Made by a program: the position numbers and the translations under genes
DNA from: Emiliania huxleyi CCMP1516
Taxonomy: Eukaryota; Haptophyta; Isochrysidales; Noelaerhabdaceae
DNA: 64,000 nucleotides
Direction: 5' to 3'
Assembly (NCBI RefSeq): GCF_000372725.1
Contig: NW_005198391.1
Coordinates: 116,944 to 180,943, forward strand
Shown: positions 41,869 through 51,739 of the stretch, one piece after another
Layout: each line of letters begins with the position of its first letter
Numbering within the stretch: position 1 is the first letter of the stretch
Notes under the pieces: model-generated
Seen by the model: only the letters and a program-made list of their open reading frames with translations
What the model was told of the DNA's origin: nothing
The model's database searches: none

Positions 41869-42402
41869 TCACCGCACCCCAGCGCGCAAGATCGCCTCGT
41901 TCAAGAAAGCTCCACACTGTCCGCGCCTGCGCTTGGCGGCGCGCAGCTCACTCTCGTCCAGCCCTGCCCACTGCGGCTCACCCGAAACACTAAAGGCGCT
42001 CCACTGGGCAGCCGCCGCGGGCCGGCGCCTGCTGTTCGATGCCGCTGGTGTCGGACGGACCGCCGCCGCCGTGCTCCTAGCGCCTCCCTCTGCCTCGCAT
42101 TCGCCGCAAATCTCGTCCATCGCCGTCTCGCCGGCGCAGGCTGCCGTGGGACCGCCACCAGCGCTGCCGCTGCTGCCACTGCGGCCCCCGCCGCCAGCGC
42201 TGCCGCCGGCGCCGCCACCCCCGGCGCCGCCAAAGTAGGCGCCTTTCTCGCACAGGCCAAGCCCCTGTATTGACTCTCTCAGCAGCTCATCCGGTTCGGC
42301 GCCAGCCCGCACCTGGTGAAACGTCCCATCGTCCAGGGCCTCCCACTCCTCGAGGTCCAGGTCGCCGTCCTCCTCGTCCATCCCTCGCGGCGGCTTCTGC
42401 AT
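41869..42402 (-). CDS. unknown acidic/Gly-rich protein
   Basis: 177 residues from ATG 42402 (an open frame continues to 42579 with a Cys-rich hydrophobic start). It reads MQKPPRGMDEEDGDLDLEEW, EALDDGTFHQVRAGAEPDEL, a Gly-rich block, and a basic patch ELRAAKRRRGQCG near the C-terminus that could be a nuclear localisation signal. No domain recognised. Opposite-strand frames here are Arg/Pro/Ala-rich and less credible. Confidence 0.4.
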   Translation of the reverse strand: MQKPPRGMDEEDGDLDLEEWEALDDGTFHQVRAGAEPDELLRESIQGLGLCEKGAYFGGAGGGGAGGSAGGGGRSGSSGSAGGGPTAACAGETAMDEICGECEAEGGARSTAAAVRPTPAASNSRRRPAAAAQWSAFSVSGEPQWAGLDESELRAAKRRRGQCGAFLNEAILRAGVR

Positions 42403-42599
42403 CCCGATTGCCGAACGGAAGGTCGAGCAGGCCCGAAGCAGTCGCGTTGTCGCAATGGGCGGCGAGCCGGCGCAAAAACAAAAGAAATCCCGAAAATTCG
42501 TGTTGAGCCCAGCACACAAACTGCACAAGATATGCATCATGTGCAAGAACGTTACAACCGCAGCAGAAAGAAGTTCCAAGCCTAGAGACTATGGAGAGT

Positions 42600-43311
42600 T
42601 CACGTCATGACTTGAGCACTTGAGCACTGGATAGGGTCGATTCCGCATGGTACGGGACCCCTCGATCGTCTCGCCCTCCCTCGCTGGTGTGTTCATTGGG
42701 GGGGGTCATAACAAACACGGTGCAGGATCGAGGTGCACGCTGCCGAAGCAGTGTCGTCCCCCCTCCCTCTCCTCGACGGCGATGGCGGTGTGACCGATCG
42801 AGCTACAAGAGGAGCTTGTTCAGCAGGATCCGGGATAGTCAGATGCACTACCTCACTAGGCCTGAGATCATAACACGACGCCTCCCATCACCGTCTCGGG
42901 TTTGTGTGGAGTCGAACCACTCCGGGATGTGGGCAAGCCCATCAATTTTCATTTTGTTTCGCCCCTGCACCTGCAGGAGATAGCGGGAGAGGGAAGAGTG
43001 GAGCTGGGACGGAGAGGGAGAAGAGGAAGGGGAGTGCGGGGAGGGGGGGGGGGGGGGAAATTGAGGCGGAAGGAGGGGGGGCTCAGATAGTCGAGGACAA
43101 CGCAGTCATAGCAACTCGTAGACGTATTACACACACAAAGACCGGAGTCTGCCCAGGCCATCCGTTCCCACATACCCACACACGGACCTCTTCAGACAGC
43201 CTCCCCCCCGACCCGCCCGGCCTCCCTCTGGTTGCGTGCCCGCCGCTTCTTCCGCAAGGGGAATCGCCTCCTGCCCTCCCTTTCCCCTCCCCTCGATGGG
43301 CCGCTCTCCTC
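42600..43311. other. no gene seen
   Basis: Contains a G-run (43042-43060) and purine-rich stretches. Nothing coding was recognised. Confidence 0.4.
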
Positions 43312-45704
43312 CATAGACATGTGGTGCACCTGGCACTAAGGCACCTCCCCGCGAAAAAGAAACATCTAAACCCGGCTGACGGCGGCCTTACAATTTTCCT
43401 AGCAAGCCTCTACTGCTTCGTTGTCCGTCGTCTGCTGCTGTACGATTCTGGCCTCTTCTCCGTCGCAAGGGCCCCGCCCCCCTCGAGTCTAGTCCAATAT
43501 AAAGGCTGCAGAATCGTCCGGTAGAACTTCGCTAAAACCGCCGCGTGGAGCCCGTCGCAGCACATCGCCGCACCACCGTGGACCAGACAGGGCGGAGATG
43601 ACGGCCCGCGGCCAGGACGGCGCGACGAGGAAGGTCTCTGTGCGGTCGCGTCGCCGTCAGCAGGAGAAGGAACGCCTCGCCAACCAGCCTCTCGCTGTGT
43701 CTCCGCCGCCGCAACTCCGCCGCGGTCCGTCTGTTGGGTGGTTTGGGCAGCTGAGTACGAACTGCGGGATGGCGTGCGGGCTTCTCCTTTTTGCTGTAGT
43801 CCTCGGTTGCCTGCCGTCCGTCGGCGGCACGGCAACCGTCCCCTTCAGCCGCACCGTCATCCGCGGCCGCCACATCCTCACGAGGAAGGAGTACCTCGAC
43901 ACCTTTGCTGGCGACACGGCTGGGTGGGCACAATACATGGAGGACCAGTACTTTGCCGAGCAGGGCGTGTCCCTCACGGCCGACGCCGAGGAGCGAGTCA
44001 GGGACAAGCCAGGGGAGACGCTCGGTCAGGCGAAGAGCCGGCTCTTCTTCAATCGCGTCCGCAAACCAAACATGCATCCGACCGAGCTCAGCCAGGCCGC
44101 AAACCAGTCTCGAGCGCAGAGGAAGCGAGAGAGCCCCGAGCAGCGCGACAAGGACAGGCTCGACGCGCAGGGGCGTCGGCTGACCAAAAGGGCGAGGCAG
44201 GCTGCCGCTCGCCCCGCCCGCCGCGCCTCTGAAATACTCAACGGCTCGCTGCTGGTTGAGGGGAGCGATGTTGGCAAGTGCGCCCGCACGCCGACGCGGC
44301 CGCACTCTGCGCGATCCTATCACGTGCTACTTTCTTCATACCGTAGGCTCGCTCTCACAAAGGAAGAGCAGAGCACCTCCACCACGTGCGCTGGCTGTGG
44401 CGCTGAGCTGCTTCCGGGCGAGGTCACCTCGTCCAACCCTACTTACGGCTCCATTATGCTGCAAGAAGGCCAAGGTCTCGCTCCCGCCCATCTGCACGCC
44501 CTGTCCGGAAGTCACCAAATTGTGGCACGATGCTGATGGCGTCATCGGCAAGACACTTCGGAAGTTTGCCCGCGCCATCAACAACACGCTAGCATTCGCC
44601 TCGCAAAAGGTCAAGCGGCCGAACAATCTTCCGGGCTCAAGCAACTGGAGTCCGACCGTCGTGATCCAGGGCAGAGTCCACCACTTCATCGGGTCCCTCG
44701 CTCCGAATGACAACCAGTCGAAACAATTCGTTCAGACGTACATCAATGACCCGTCCATGAGCGAGTGCCAACAGATCGACTATCGAATGGGCGCGATCTA
44801 CCTGCCAGCCGATACGTCTCAAGCCGAGAAGGAACGTGTCCGTGAATGCCTCGAGATCATGCAAAAGGCGATCACCGAGCACAACCCGTACGTCCAAGAC
44901 TTTGTCAAGGTAAGCGCCGTGCTGCGTGTGCCGCGCTGCAAATGAACCATATTGACTTATTATTTCGCGTCCTCCTCGTAGGCGTACGAGCGTACGGGCG
45001 GCAACGAGACGAAGGCCACGACGCTCGTCCTCCGCCCCCTCCCGGCGACGGTCCTGCTACCTCGCACCCTCGGAGGTACAACGCGCCCAGTGACAAAACC
45101 TACGGCCGCCAAGATTACGCCGAGGTGGCTGTTCTCAAGCCCGACGCCGATGAGAATGGCCGAGATATCGTGGTCAAGATGCGGGGGGGCGCGCTCAAGA
45201 CAATCAACGAGACACATCGAGGGTACGACCCACTTCACTTCGTCATCCTCCATCCAGCTGGCGACGACGGATGGAAGATCGGGATGACCAAGACTGGCAC
45301 TCTGGCAGCAAGCAGTCCGTCAGTCCCTGCGACTTCTACGCCTATCGTGTGCAGTGGCGTGTCGACTCCGATGTCGGCGGCGCCTCCGACGAGGACAGCG
45401 ACGCGTCTTGGTTGCCCTCCGACTAGGCGTCGGCGCTAGACAGAGAGGAGAGAGAGTATCATAGTATATGCGTGCTTCTGTGTGTGTGGCGACGCGTTGT
45501 CTGCTGCTGTCTTGCTTATTACACCTCATAGACATGTGTGGTGCACCTGGCACTAAGGCACCTCCCCGCGAAAAAGACACATCTAAACCCGGCTGACGGC
45601 GGCCTTACAATTTTCCTAGCAAGCCTCTACTGCTTCGTTGTCCGTCGTCTGCTGCTGTACAATTCTGGCCTCTTCTCCGTCGCAAGGGCCCCGCCCCCCT
45701 CGAG
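43312..45704 (+). mobile_element. Helitron-like gene remnant between 177-bp direct repeats
   Basis: 43312-43487 and 45527-45704 are direct copies (catagacatgtg... to ...ccgcccccctcgag) differing at a few positions. The 2.0 kb between them holds the Helitron-like N-terminal coding region (next entry). Terminal direct repeats are not the known structure of Helitrons, so this may be a nested or captured arrangement. Confidence 0.65.
43598..45439 (+). pseudogene. decayed Helitron-like protein, N-terminal part only
   Basis: The first frame from 43598 reads SRTVIRGRHILTRKEYLDTF, FFNRVRKPNMHP and zinc-finger-like CAGCGAELLPGE. At about 44440 the frame shifts and continues LLTAPLCCKKAKVSLPPICT, IGKTLRKFARAINNTLAFAS (the conserved YNN-AFAS region), GRVHHFIGSLAPNDNQSKQF and AITEHNPYVQDFVK. 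After a 71-nt intron-like gap (44911-44981) another shift leads to RRYNAPSDKTYGRQDYAEVA, GRDIVVKMRGGALKTINETH and RGYDPLHFVILHPAGDDGW. These are hallmarks of the Helitron helicase-like N-terminal domain. The Rep endonuclease and helicase parts are absent, so it is truncated and non-functional. Confidence 0.75.
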
Positions 45705-46075
45705 GGGGGGGCGGGGCCCGCGCAGGGGCCCTCTAGTTTATCTTAATAGTGATCAATCACGGCGCGAGCCTGCGAATAGGCCCCGGAGGCCTCACCCCCC
45801 AACGAAAGGGTTGACGGGGGGTCTCAACCGTCAACCAGATTTCAGGGGGCCCCTCAACCCTCAACCCCTCAACCACCGCTCTGGGCCCTCGGAGTACGAG
45901 CGGCCGCTGTTTATGGGCAAAAGAATTCTTAACATACAAGCCTCTCTCACAGCACACTGGCACGACAAGGGCGCGGACTCGCTCTGACTTGCACACACAC
46001 CGGCTCACCAAAAGAAACCGCCGCGATTCCAGCTCCGCCTGCTCCGCCTAGTGGGCCAGACCCGCCATTGCCGCG
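45705..46075. other. intergenic
   Basis: G/C-rich start (ggggcggggcccgcgcaggg) with local self-complementarity. No gene. Probable promoter region of the CS-domain gene at its right end. Confidence 0.35.
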
Positions 46076-47152
46076 ATGGCATGTGGCAGCTCCGTCGACG
46101 AGTTCGTGCATTACCGCGGCGAGCTGCAAAACGTGCGCTGGGAGGAGTCGCCGCTCGCCGGAAGCGCTCGCTGGACCGCGCTCCGCGCAGTCGCGGGCGG
46201 TGGTGCGCCTGCGCCGGCTGGCGCCAGTGGTGGTGGGTTTAGTTGCGGGTGGGACGACGTGGACGACGGTCCCGCGGAGGACGATCCGTCGTGGCACGCC
46301 TTTGACGAGCTGCGAGACGCGGAGGAGACCTCCGGCAAGCCCGGCGCGGGCGGCCGCAAGCTCACTCGGAAGGAGCGCGAGAAGAAGCGGGATGAGGAGC
46401 AGCTGCGCGAGGCGCGCGAGTCGATCCGCAAGCGCGGGTGGACGGAGAACGAGGTCAAGTGGCGCTCCTGGCTCGCGCGGCGCGGCCACGACGTGATGGT
46501 CAACGACTGGAACCTCTACCGCCACATCGACGGCGAGTGCACTCCGCCCTCACGCGACCCGTTCTGGCTCAACGCAAACGACAAGCCGCTCCCCGACTAC
46601 GAGGCGGGCAACGACGGTCCGAACGAGGAGGCGGAGCCGCCGATGACCAACCTGATGGGCGAGGTGATCAAGCCCAAGTACGAGCCGCCGCGCATCCGCA
46701 CCCTGCCGGCGCTCTGGTCGGACGTCGACGGCGCGCGGCTCGCGGAGGAGTGCCTTGGCCGGAAGGCGGAGGCGTACTGCTGGCGGCAGACGACCTCGAT
46801 GGTGTACCTCGAGGTGCGGGTGCCCGAGGGCACGCCCGCGCGCGACCTCCGCGTCGAGATGCGGCCCTCGCACCTCCGCGTGTCTGTCGGCTCTGCGGCG
46901 CCGCTGCTCGACGAAGAGCTGCACATGCGCATCTACGTGGGCTCGAACGCGGACGACCAGTCCTCGGTGTGGGAGCTGCAGGACCGGCGCTGCCTCGTCT
47001 TCCACCTCGTCAAGTGGCACCGGCTCGAGGCGGGCAACGTGCGCGACGCCTCCCGCACCTGGTGGAGGCAGTGCTTTGCGTCGGAAGAGCCCTTCGAGAA
47101 CAAGGTGCCGACCAACGCGTACTACGACACGCGCAAGGAGGAGAGGAGGTGA
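46076..47152 (+). CDS. CS-domain (p23/NudC-like) protein
   Basis: Single exon, 358 residues from MACGSSVDEF. The N-terminal half is charged with a basic coiled coil (RKLTRKEREKKRDEEQLREA). A CS (HSP20-fold) domain occupies about residues 237-330: YCWRQTTSMVYLEVRVPEGT, DLRVEMRPSHLRVSVG, LLDEELHMRIYVG, SSVWELQDRRCLVFHLVKW. The final Trp motif is typical of NudC/p23-type co-chaperones that work with Hsp90 or dynein. The N-terminal extension (MVNDWNLYRHIDGE..., FWLNANDKPLPDY) is lineage-specific to my eye. The opposite-strand frames are shadows. Confidence 0.75.
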   Translation: MACGSSVDEFVHYRGELQNVRWEESPLAGSARWTALRAVAGGGAPAPAGASGGGFSCGWDDVDDGPAEDDPSWHAFDELRDAEETSGKPGAGGRKLTRKEREKKRDEEQLREARESIRKRGWTENEVKWRSWLARRGHDVMVNDWNLYRHIDGECTPPSRDPFWLNANDKPLPDYEAGNDGPNEEAEPPMTNLMGEVIKPKYEPPRIRTLPALWSDVDGARLAEECLGRKAEAYCWRQTTSMVYLEVRVPEGTPARDLRVEMRPSHLRVSVGSAAPLLDEELHMRIYVGSNADDQSSVWELQDRRCLVFHLVKWHRLEAGNVRDASRTWWRQCFASEEPFENKVPTNAYYDTRKEERR

Positions 47153-47578
47153 GGGCGCGGCGCGCCTCGCACCGGAGCCAACGCGGCACGACGGCATGCG
47201 CGGCAGAGAGGGCAGACCAGAACATGGCCATGCCGAGAGAGCCCGCTGCGGAGAGCGAGGGGAGCGGACCTCTCCTCTCCACCCTCTCGGGGCCTGGGAG
47301 CTCGTCGAGAATCGAGATGTGCACCACGGTCCACGCAGCCGTACAGGGAGCCGCGCAACCCGCGCCGCCGACGAGGCGTGCCCGTGTGTGTTGCTTCGAT
47401 GCGAGCCCGAGGCCGGCGCGAGGCGGCGCGGGCGCCCGCGCGCACGCACTCGCACATACACATCGTATTGTAATTCTACTAATAATTGCAGCATGCAGTA
47501 AAAAAATCTTCAAAGAGAGATGTACAATGAAGTGTGTGAGTCAAGATAGGCCAAACAGAGTCGTCCCTCTCACCCCGC

Positions 47579-48577
47579 TCAAAGCTGCACTTCGCGCGGC
47601 GTGATAACCCGGTCAATCATGCCGTACTCGAGTGCCTCCTGCGCCGAGAAGAAGTTGTCGCGGTCGAGGTCGAGCCGCACCTGGAGTGGGTACGCAGGGA
47701 GAGGGAGGGGGAGGGGTGAGAGCCTGTGGCGGCGCAGCGGGTGGCGGGCGGCAGCGCGAGGCGGCGGCGGCACCTTGTCCTTTGAGTTGCCCGTGAGGGT
47801 GGCGTAGTAGTCGACCACCTTCTCGCGGATGGCGAGGACGCGCTCCGCCTCCACCTTGATGTCCGACGCCTGCGCAAGGGGCGGGTGGGTCGGCCCCTCG
47901 CGGCTGCGCCCCCCTCCAAGCCGCCCCCCAGCGCGCCTGTCCTTGGATGGCCGACTGGCCTGTCCCTGGCTGGTGGATCATGGTGCGCGAGTGCTGCAGC
48001 GCGAGCCGCTTGCCCTTGGTGCCGCCCACCAGCAGGAGCGAGCCCATCGAGGCGGCGAGGCCGATATTGATCGTCGAGATGTCGCACTTGACGTGCCGCA
48101 TCGTGTCGAAGATTGCAAAGCCTGACGTGACGGAGCCTCCCGGCGAGTTGATGTACATTGACATGGGCTTGCTCGCGTCCTCCGAGTCGAGGTAGAGCAT
48201 GACACCGATGAGCTGGTTGGTCAGCTCGTCGTCGATCTGCTGGCCCAGAAAGAGGATCCGCTCGCGGTAGAGCCGGTTGTACAGGTCGACCCAGTCGGCG
48301 GTCATCGCGCCGGGTGCGCGGTACGCAACCTGCGCGGGGCGTCCGGAGCACGCCTCGGCGGAGGGGCTGGCGCGAGCCTGCGGCGTGCCGGCGGCGGGGC
48401 GCAGCCGGCGGGGCGCAGCCGCGGAATGCTAGGGGAGGAGTGCACCTTTGGCACCCCAATCGGCATCATGGGCGCCGCGCGCGCAGCACCCACTGTTGCC
48501 GCTGCGCGGCCGAGCGGATGCACCGCACGGAGGCCGTCGGTGCACGCCGCTGACAGCAGCAACAATATCAAGCGCAT
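47579..48577 (-). CDS. clpP: ClpP protease proteolytic subunit, plastid-targeted
   Basis: Four exons: 48446-48577, 47937-48329, 47771-47869, 47579-47680, total 241 residues. Exon 1 is a presequence: [15 protein letters not shown] is a signal peptide and the Arg/Ala-rich remainder a transit peptide, as expected for a plastid of secondary origin. The junction IGVPK|VAYRAPG leads into [31 protein letters not shown], the catalytic Ser in GLAASMGS, the catalytic His in SRTMIHQPG and [20 protein letters not shown] with the catalytic Asp region. Ser, His and Asp are kept, so it is an active ClpP, not ClpR. Intron 2 has a GC donor ([11 protein letters not shown]), introns 1 and 3 GT. Confidence 0.9.
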
Positions 48578-48838
48578 GCGAGGAGTGGGTCGGTGCAGGG
48601 ATATCCTCGCTGCGCGCCCGACAGATGCCCTCGCTCTCGCGGCGGCGGCACGGAAATTTCTTTTTCTTCTGTCCCTTTCCTGATTTGCTAACAACATCCC
48701 TACACTTTTCTCGTGATTGGTTTTCTTTTGCGAATTCTCGAGAATTCGTACACGAAATTCCAAAGTTGGCCCCGGCAAATCCGGTCGCATCACACGCATG
48801 TGTGTATGCCGGCCTGTGACACTGTACAGCGCGCGCCC

Positions 48839-49444
48839 ATGACTGACAGTGTTGTGGCGGCCAAGGCCGAAGCCCTCGCCGCTGGGTCGGCGGAGCGCTC
48901 AGAACTCGCGGCGTCCGAAAGCGACCGGTGGGACACGTCGGCAAGAGCAAACGCACGGCGCTGGCTTCAGTCCAAAGTGAGCAGCATTGAGACACTGGGG
49001 GCCTCCGTGGACGACTCCGAGGAGTCGCAGGACTGCAGCAGCCCCGGCCGAGGAGCTCCCCTCCTCGGTCTCCGCCAGATCATAGCGGAAGGCTCGGAAC
49101 GCCTTGCGAGTCGCATCTCACCCCCCGGCCGCCGCGCCGCACGGCGGGCCAGAGCGCTCGAGCTTACGTGCACGCTTGTCAAGGACCGTGGCCCGCTGGG
49201 CTTGTCACTGCACAGCCTGCCCTGTGGCGGTGTTGCCGTCGGCTCCTCCGCCCGCTCTGCTGTTGTCCGACCTGGCGACACAATCACCGAGGTGAATGGT
49301 GTGCCGGTCATGAGTGTGGAGCAAGCTGCGGCCGCGCTGCACGCTGTGGCGCCCGGGGGCGACATTGTGATTGCCCTGATTCGCCTCGAGGGCACCAAGC
49401 GGCCGTCATCGGACCACTTGCGCGAGGACAGGATATGCTTGTAG
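48839..49444 (+). CDS. PDZ-domain protein
   Basis: 201 residues from ATG 48839 (MTDSVVAAKAEAL; an ATG 42 codons upstream is also in frame). The N-terminal two thirds are hydrophilic and Ser/Ala/Arg-rich. The last ~85 residues form a PDZ domain: GPLGLSLHSLPCGGVAVGSS with the GLGF-type loop as PLGL, then VVRPGDTITEVNGVPVMSVE (GD.I..VNG) and EQAAAALHAVAPGGDIVIAL. Binds C-terminal peptides of partner proteins (family knowledge); the partner is unknown. Single exon. Confidence 0.7.
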   Translation: MTDSVVAAKAEALAAGSAERSELAASESDRWDTSARANARRWLQSKVSSIETLGASVDDSEESQDCSSPGRGAPLLGLRQIIAEGSERLASRISPPGRRAARRARALELTCTLVKDRGPLGLSLHSLPCGGVAVGSSARSAVVRPGDTITEVNGVPVMSVEQAAAALHAVAPGGDIVIALIRLEGTKRPSSDHLREDRICL

Positions 49445-49740
49445 GGAACGTGCATTGGTATCCAGAGGTGGCAGCCAGGACTGGGCTCAGGATGACGGCG
49501 GAGAGGTGGGCCCAGCCTGGCGAGGTACTTCCAGCCTGCTGTGGGAACAGCTGACGCAGTCTCGCCGAGTCTCGGGTTGACTCGGCCAGACAAAAACCCC
49601 GAGAGGCGTGGGAGTACCTCGCCAGGGCCCAGCGTGGCAGCGAGCGCACTCTCCCTGCGCGGATAACTTGATGGTCGAGATATCTCTGTGCGGTACCTAA
49701 GCACGTTACGATCGAACAAATTTGCACGTTTTGCATTTAC

Positions 49741-50093
49741 CAGTTTTCCTGCTAAAGAAAGAAAGAAAGAAAAGTCACACAACCCAAGGGAGGGATGGGA
49801 GAACGGCACGCCGCCACCACACAGGGATTTTAAGGAGAGGAGGGTGTGATGCGCTAGCCGTCACCCACCCTGGGGGGTCTGCCTCCTCGTATCTCTTTTC
49901 GCAGTCTCTCGCCGCTTCTCGCTGCAACCTTCATGCCACCTCGCGGCTGTCCCACTCTCGTCGTTCTCTCCCTTGTCACTTCCCCCTCTGTCGCGTCGTT
50001 CTCTTCTGCCTCGTCCTGCGACGCCGCCGCCTGCCAGTTTTCCTGCTAAAAAAAGAAAGAAAACAGGCAACCCAAGGGAGGGATGGGAGGACA
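49741..50093 (+). repeat. composite dispersed repeat (see 32945)
   Basis: Two polypurine units (49741-49843, 50036-50093), both beginning with cagttttcctgct, enclose 190 bp that match 32945-33155 in reverse. It lies just upstream of the TPR gene. Confidence 0.8.
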
Positions 50094-50225
50094 GTTTTCC
50101 TGCTACCTGCAGTGAAACAGGGGTTCGTGTTTCTTCATACACCCTAACGCATCGCGGCTCTCCTCCAAAAGCGTGGTCTGGTTTGCGCAGTCGCACTCTC
50201 CCGAGTGGTTCGCGGCCTTCGCGCG

Positions 50226-51638
50226 ATGGTGTCGGTCAATGGCGCGAACAGTGGGTTCGAGAACAAGTTTCGCGAGTTCCTCCAGGAGCCCGAGACGCAG
50301 GACGCCATCCGGAAGGATCAGGCAAAGGAGATCGCGGTGATGCGGAAGATGGAGGAGATGGAGAAGCTGGAGGAGCTGCAGGGCCAGCGGGAACAGCTTG
50401 CGGTGGCGCTGCAGGACCTGCCACCAGAGGCGCAGCGCGTCGTCTACCCCATCCTTCGGCTCAAGATGGTGCAAAACCTTCTCTTTGCGACGCTAAAGGA
50501 GACCCGCAAGGCAGGCACCTCCTTCGTGCACGCTGTGCGCGACCCCGCGCTGATGGGGATGCTGGAGCGGATGCGCGACGAGCTGCGCAACGATCCCGAG
50601 AACGCCAAGCGCATCGAGATGGAGTGGTTCCACAATGTCGGCATGTGCGCCGAGGACAAGGTCAAAAAGGCGCCCAAAAAGGAGCGCGGCGTGCTGCCCG
50701 CAACGCAGATGCTGCCCATCATCCAGTCGGGCGCGCAGCTGCGCGTGAACGGGAACCACAAGTTCCGGCAGGGCAAGTACAAGGAGGCGCTCGAGATGTA
50801 CATGCAGGGCTGCGTCGGGTTTGAGCTCTACCAGGCCACAAACGCTCAGGACCAAAAGCTGCTCGACGAGGCGCGCTGATGCCGCCGTCTCCGCCGCCGT
50901 TGCGCGAGGTGCCGCCTGCCCCGCGCCGACGCGCTGCGCCCTGCCGCAGGTGCACGTCGCGGTGCGCAAGAATGTCGCCGCCGCCGCCATCAAGACGCGC
51001 GACTGGACCGTCTGTTTGCAGTCGTGCGACACGGTGCTCGGCATCTGCCCCGAGGACACAAAGTCGCTCTACCGCCGCGCGCTCGCCAACTGGCACCTGG
51101 GAGAGGTGGAGGTACGTCGCGCCGCCCGGGCTGGCCCTAGGGACGGGGGGGGGGGGCAGCACACCCTGGGGGCCCGGAGGCGCTGACGCCGTGCCCCTCT
51201 CCTTTCCACTCCTCTCCACTCCTCTGCCCTCCACTCCTCCGCCCCGCGCTTCCCACCCCTCCGCCCCACTCCTCTCCTCCACCCGACTCCGCCTCCTTCA
51301 CCCACCGCCTCCAGGCAGCCACGACCGACTTGGAGTCGATCCTGCGCAGACCCGTCTCGGACTACTCTGCCCTGGCGGAGAGCAGCGAGGTGAAGAAGCT
51401 GGCGCGCTCGATGATCCGCCAGATCGAGGCGAGCGAGGAGCGCGCCGAGGCGATGGAGCAGCGCATGGCGCGCGCGCTGACGGCGACCATCCCTCAAGAC
51501 GTGGACGAGCGGTACCAGGACGAGCCCGAGCTGGCGCTGGAGGACAACACGGAGGAGGAGCTGCCGCAGGCGCTGCGCGACGCGCTGCGCGCGAGGGAGA
51601 GAGCCCTGCTGGAGGAGAGCCTCGAGGAGGAGGGCTAG
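50226..51638 (+). CDS. TPR co-chaperone-like protein
   Basis: Three exons: 50226-50870, 50950-51111, 51315-51638, 376 residues from MVSVNGANSG. The N-terminal half is helical (KFREFLQEPETQDAIRKDQA, RKMEEMEKLEELQGQREQL). TPR units start at SGAQLRVNGNHKFRQGKYKE, continue over the junction LLDE|VHVAVRKN and AIKTRDWTVCLQSCDTVLGI, then TKSLYRRALANWHLGEVE|AATTDLESILR. Asn and Lys/Arg positions suit a dicarboxylate clamp for Hsp70/Hsp90 tails, though this is an eye judgement. The C-terminus is acidic (EEELPQ...EESLEEEG). Intron 1 has a GC donor, intron 2 GT. Confidence 0.75.
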
Positions 51639-51739
51639 GCGCCCCCCCCCGCGTGGCCGGATTTCTTTCCGACGTATAGAGGCTTGTATTTTCAGAATTC
51701 TTTCGACCTTTCCTAAAAAGAAAACGCAACCAGTTCGAA

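Noticed and set aside
41353-42273. 306-codon plus-strand frame
   Set aside because: Arg/Thr/Ala-rich, contains a short direct repeat and overlaps the better minus-strand frame.
42895-42980. Possible tRNA on the minus strand (ggttcgactcc T-loop-like word)
   Set aside because: No pairing acceptor stem and no D-arm or anticodon arm at the right distances.
43312-45704. LTR retrotransposon (because of the terminal direct repeats)
   Set aside because: No reverse transcriptase, integrase, primer-binding site or TG...CA repeat ends; the coding remnant is Helitron-like.
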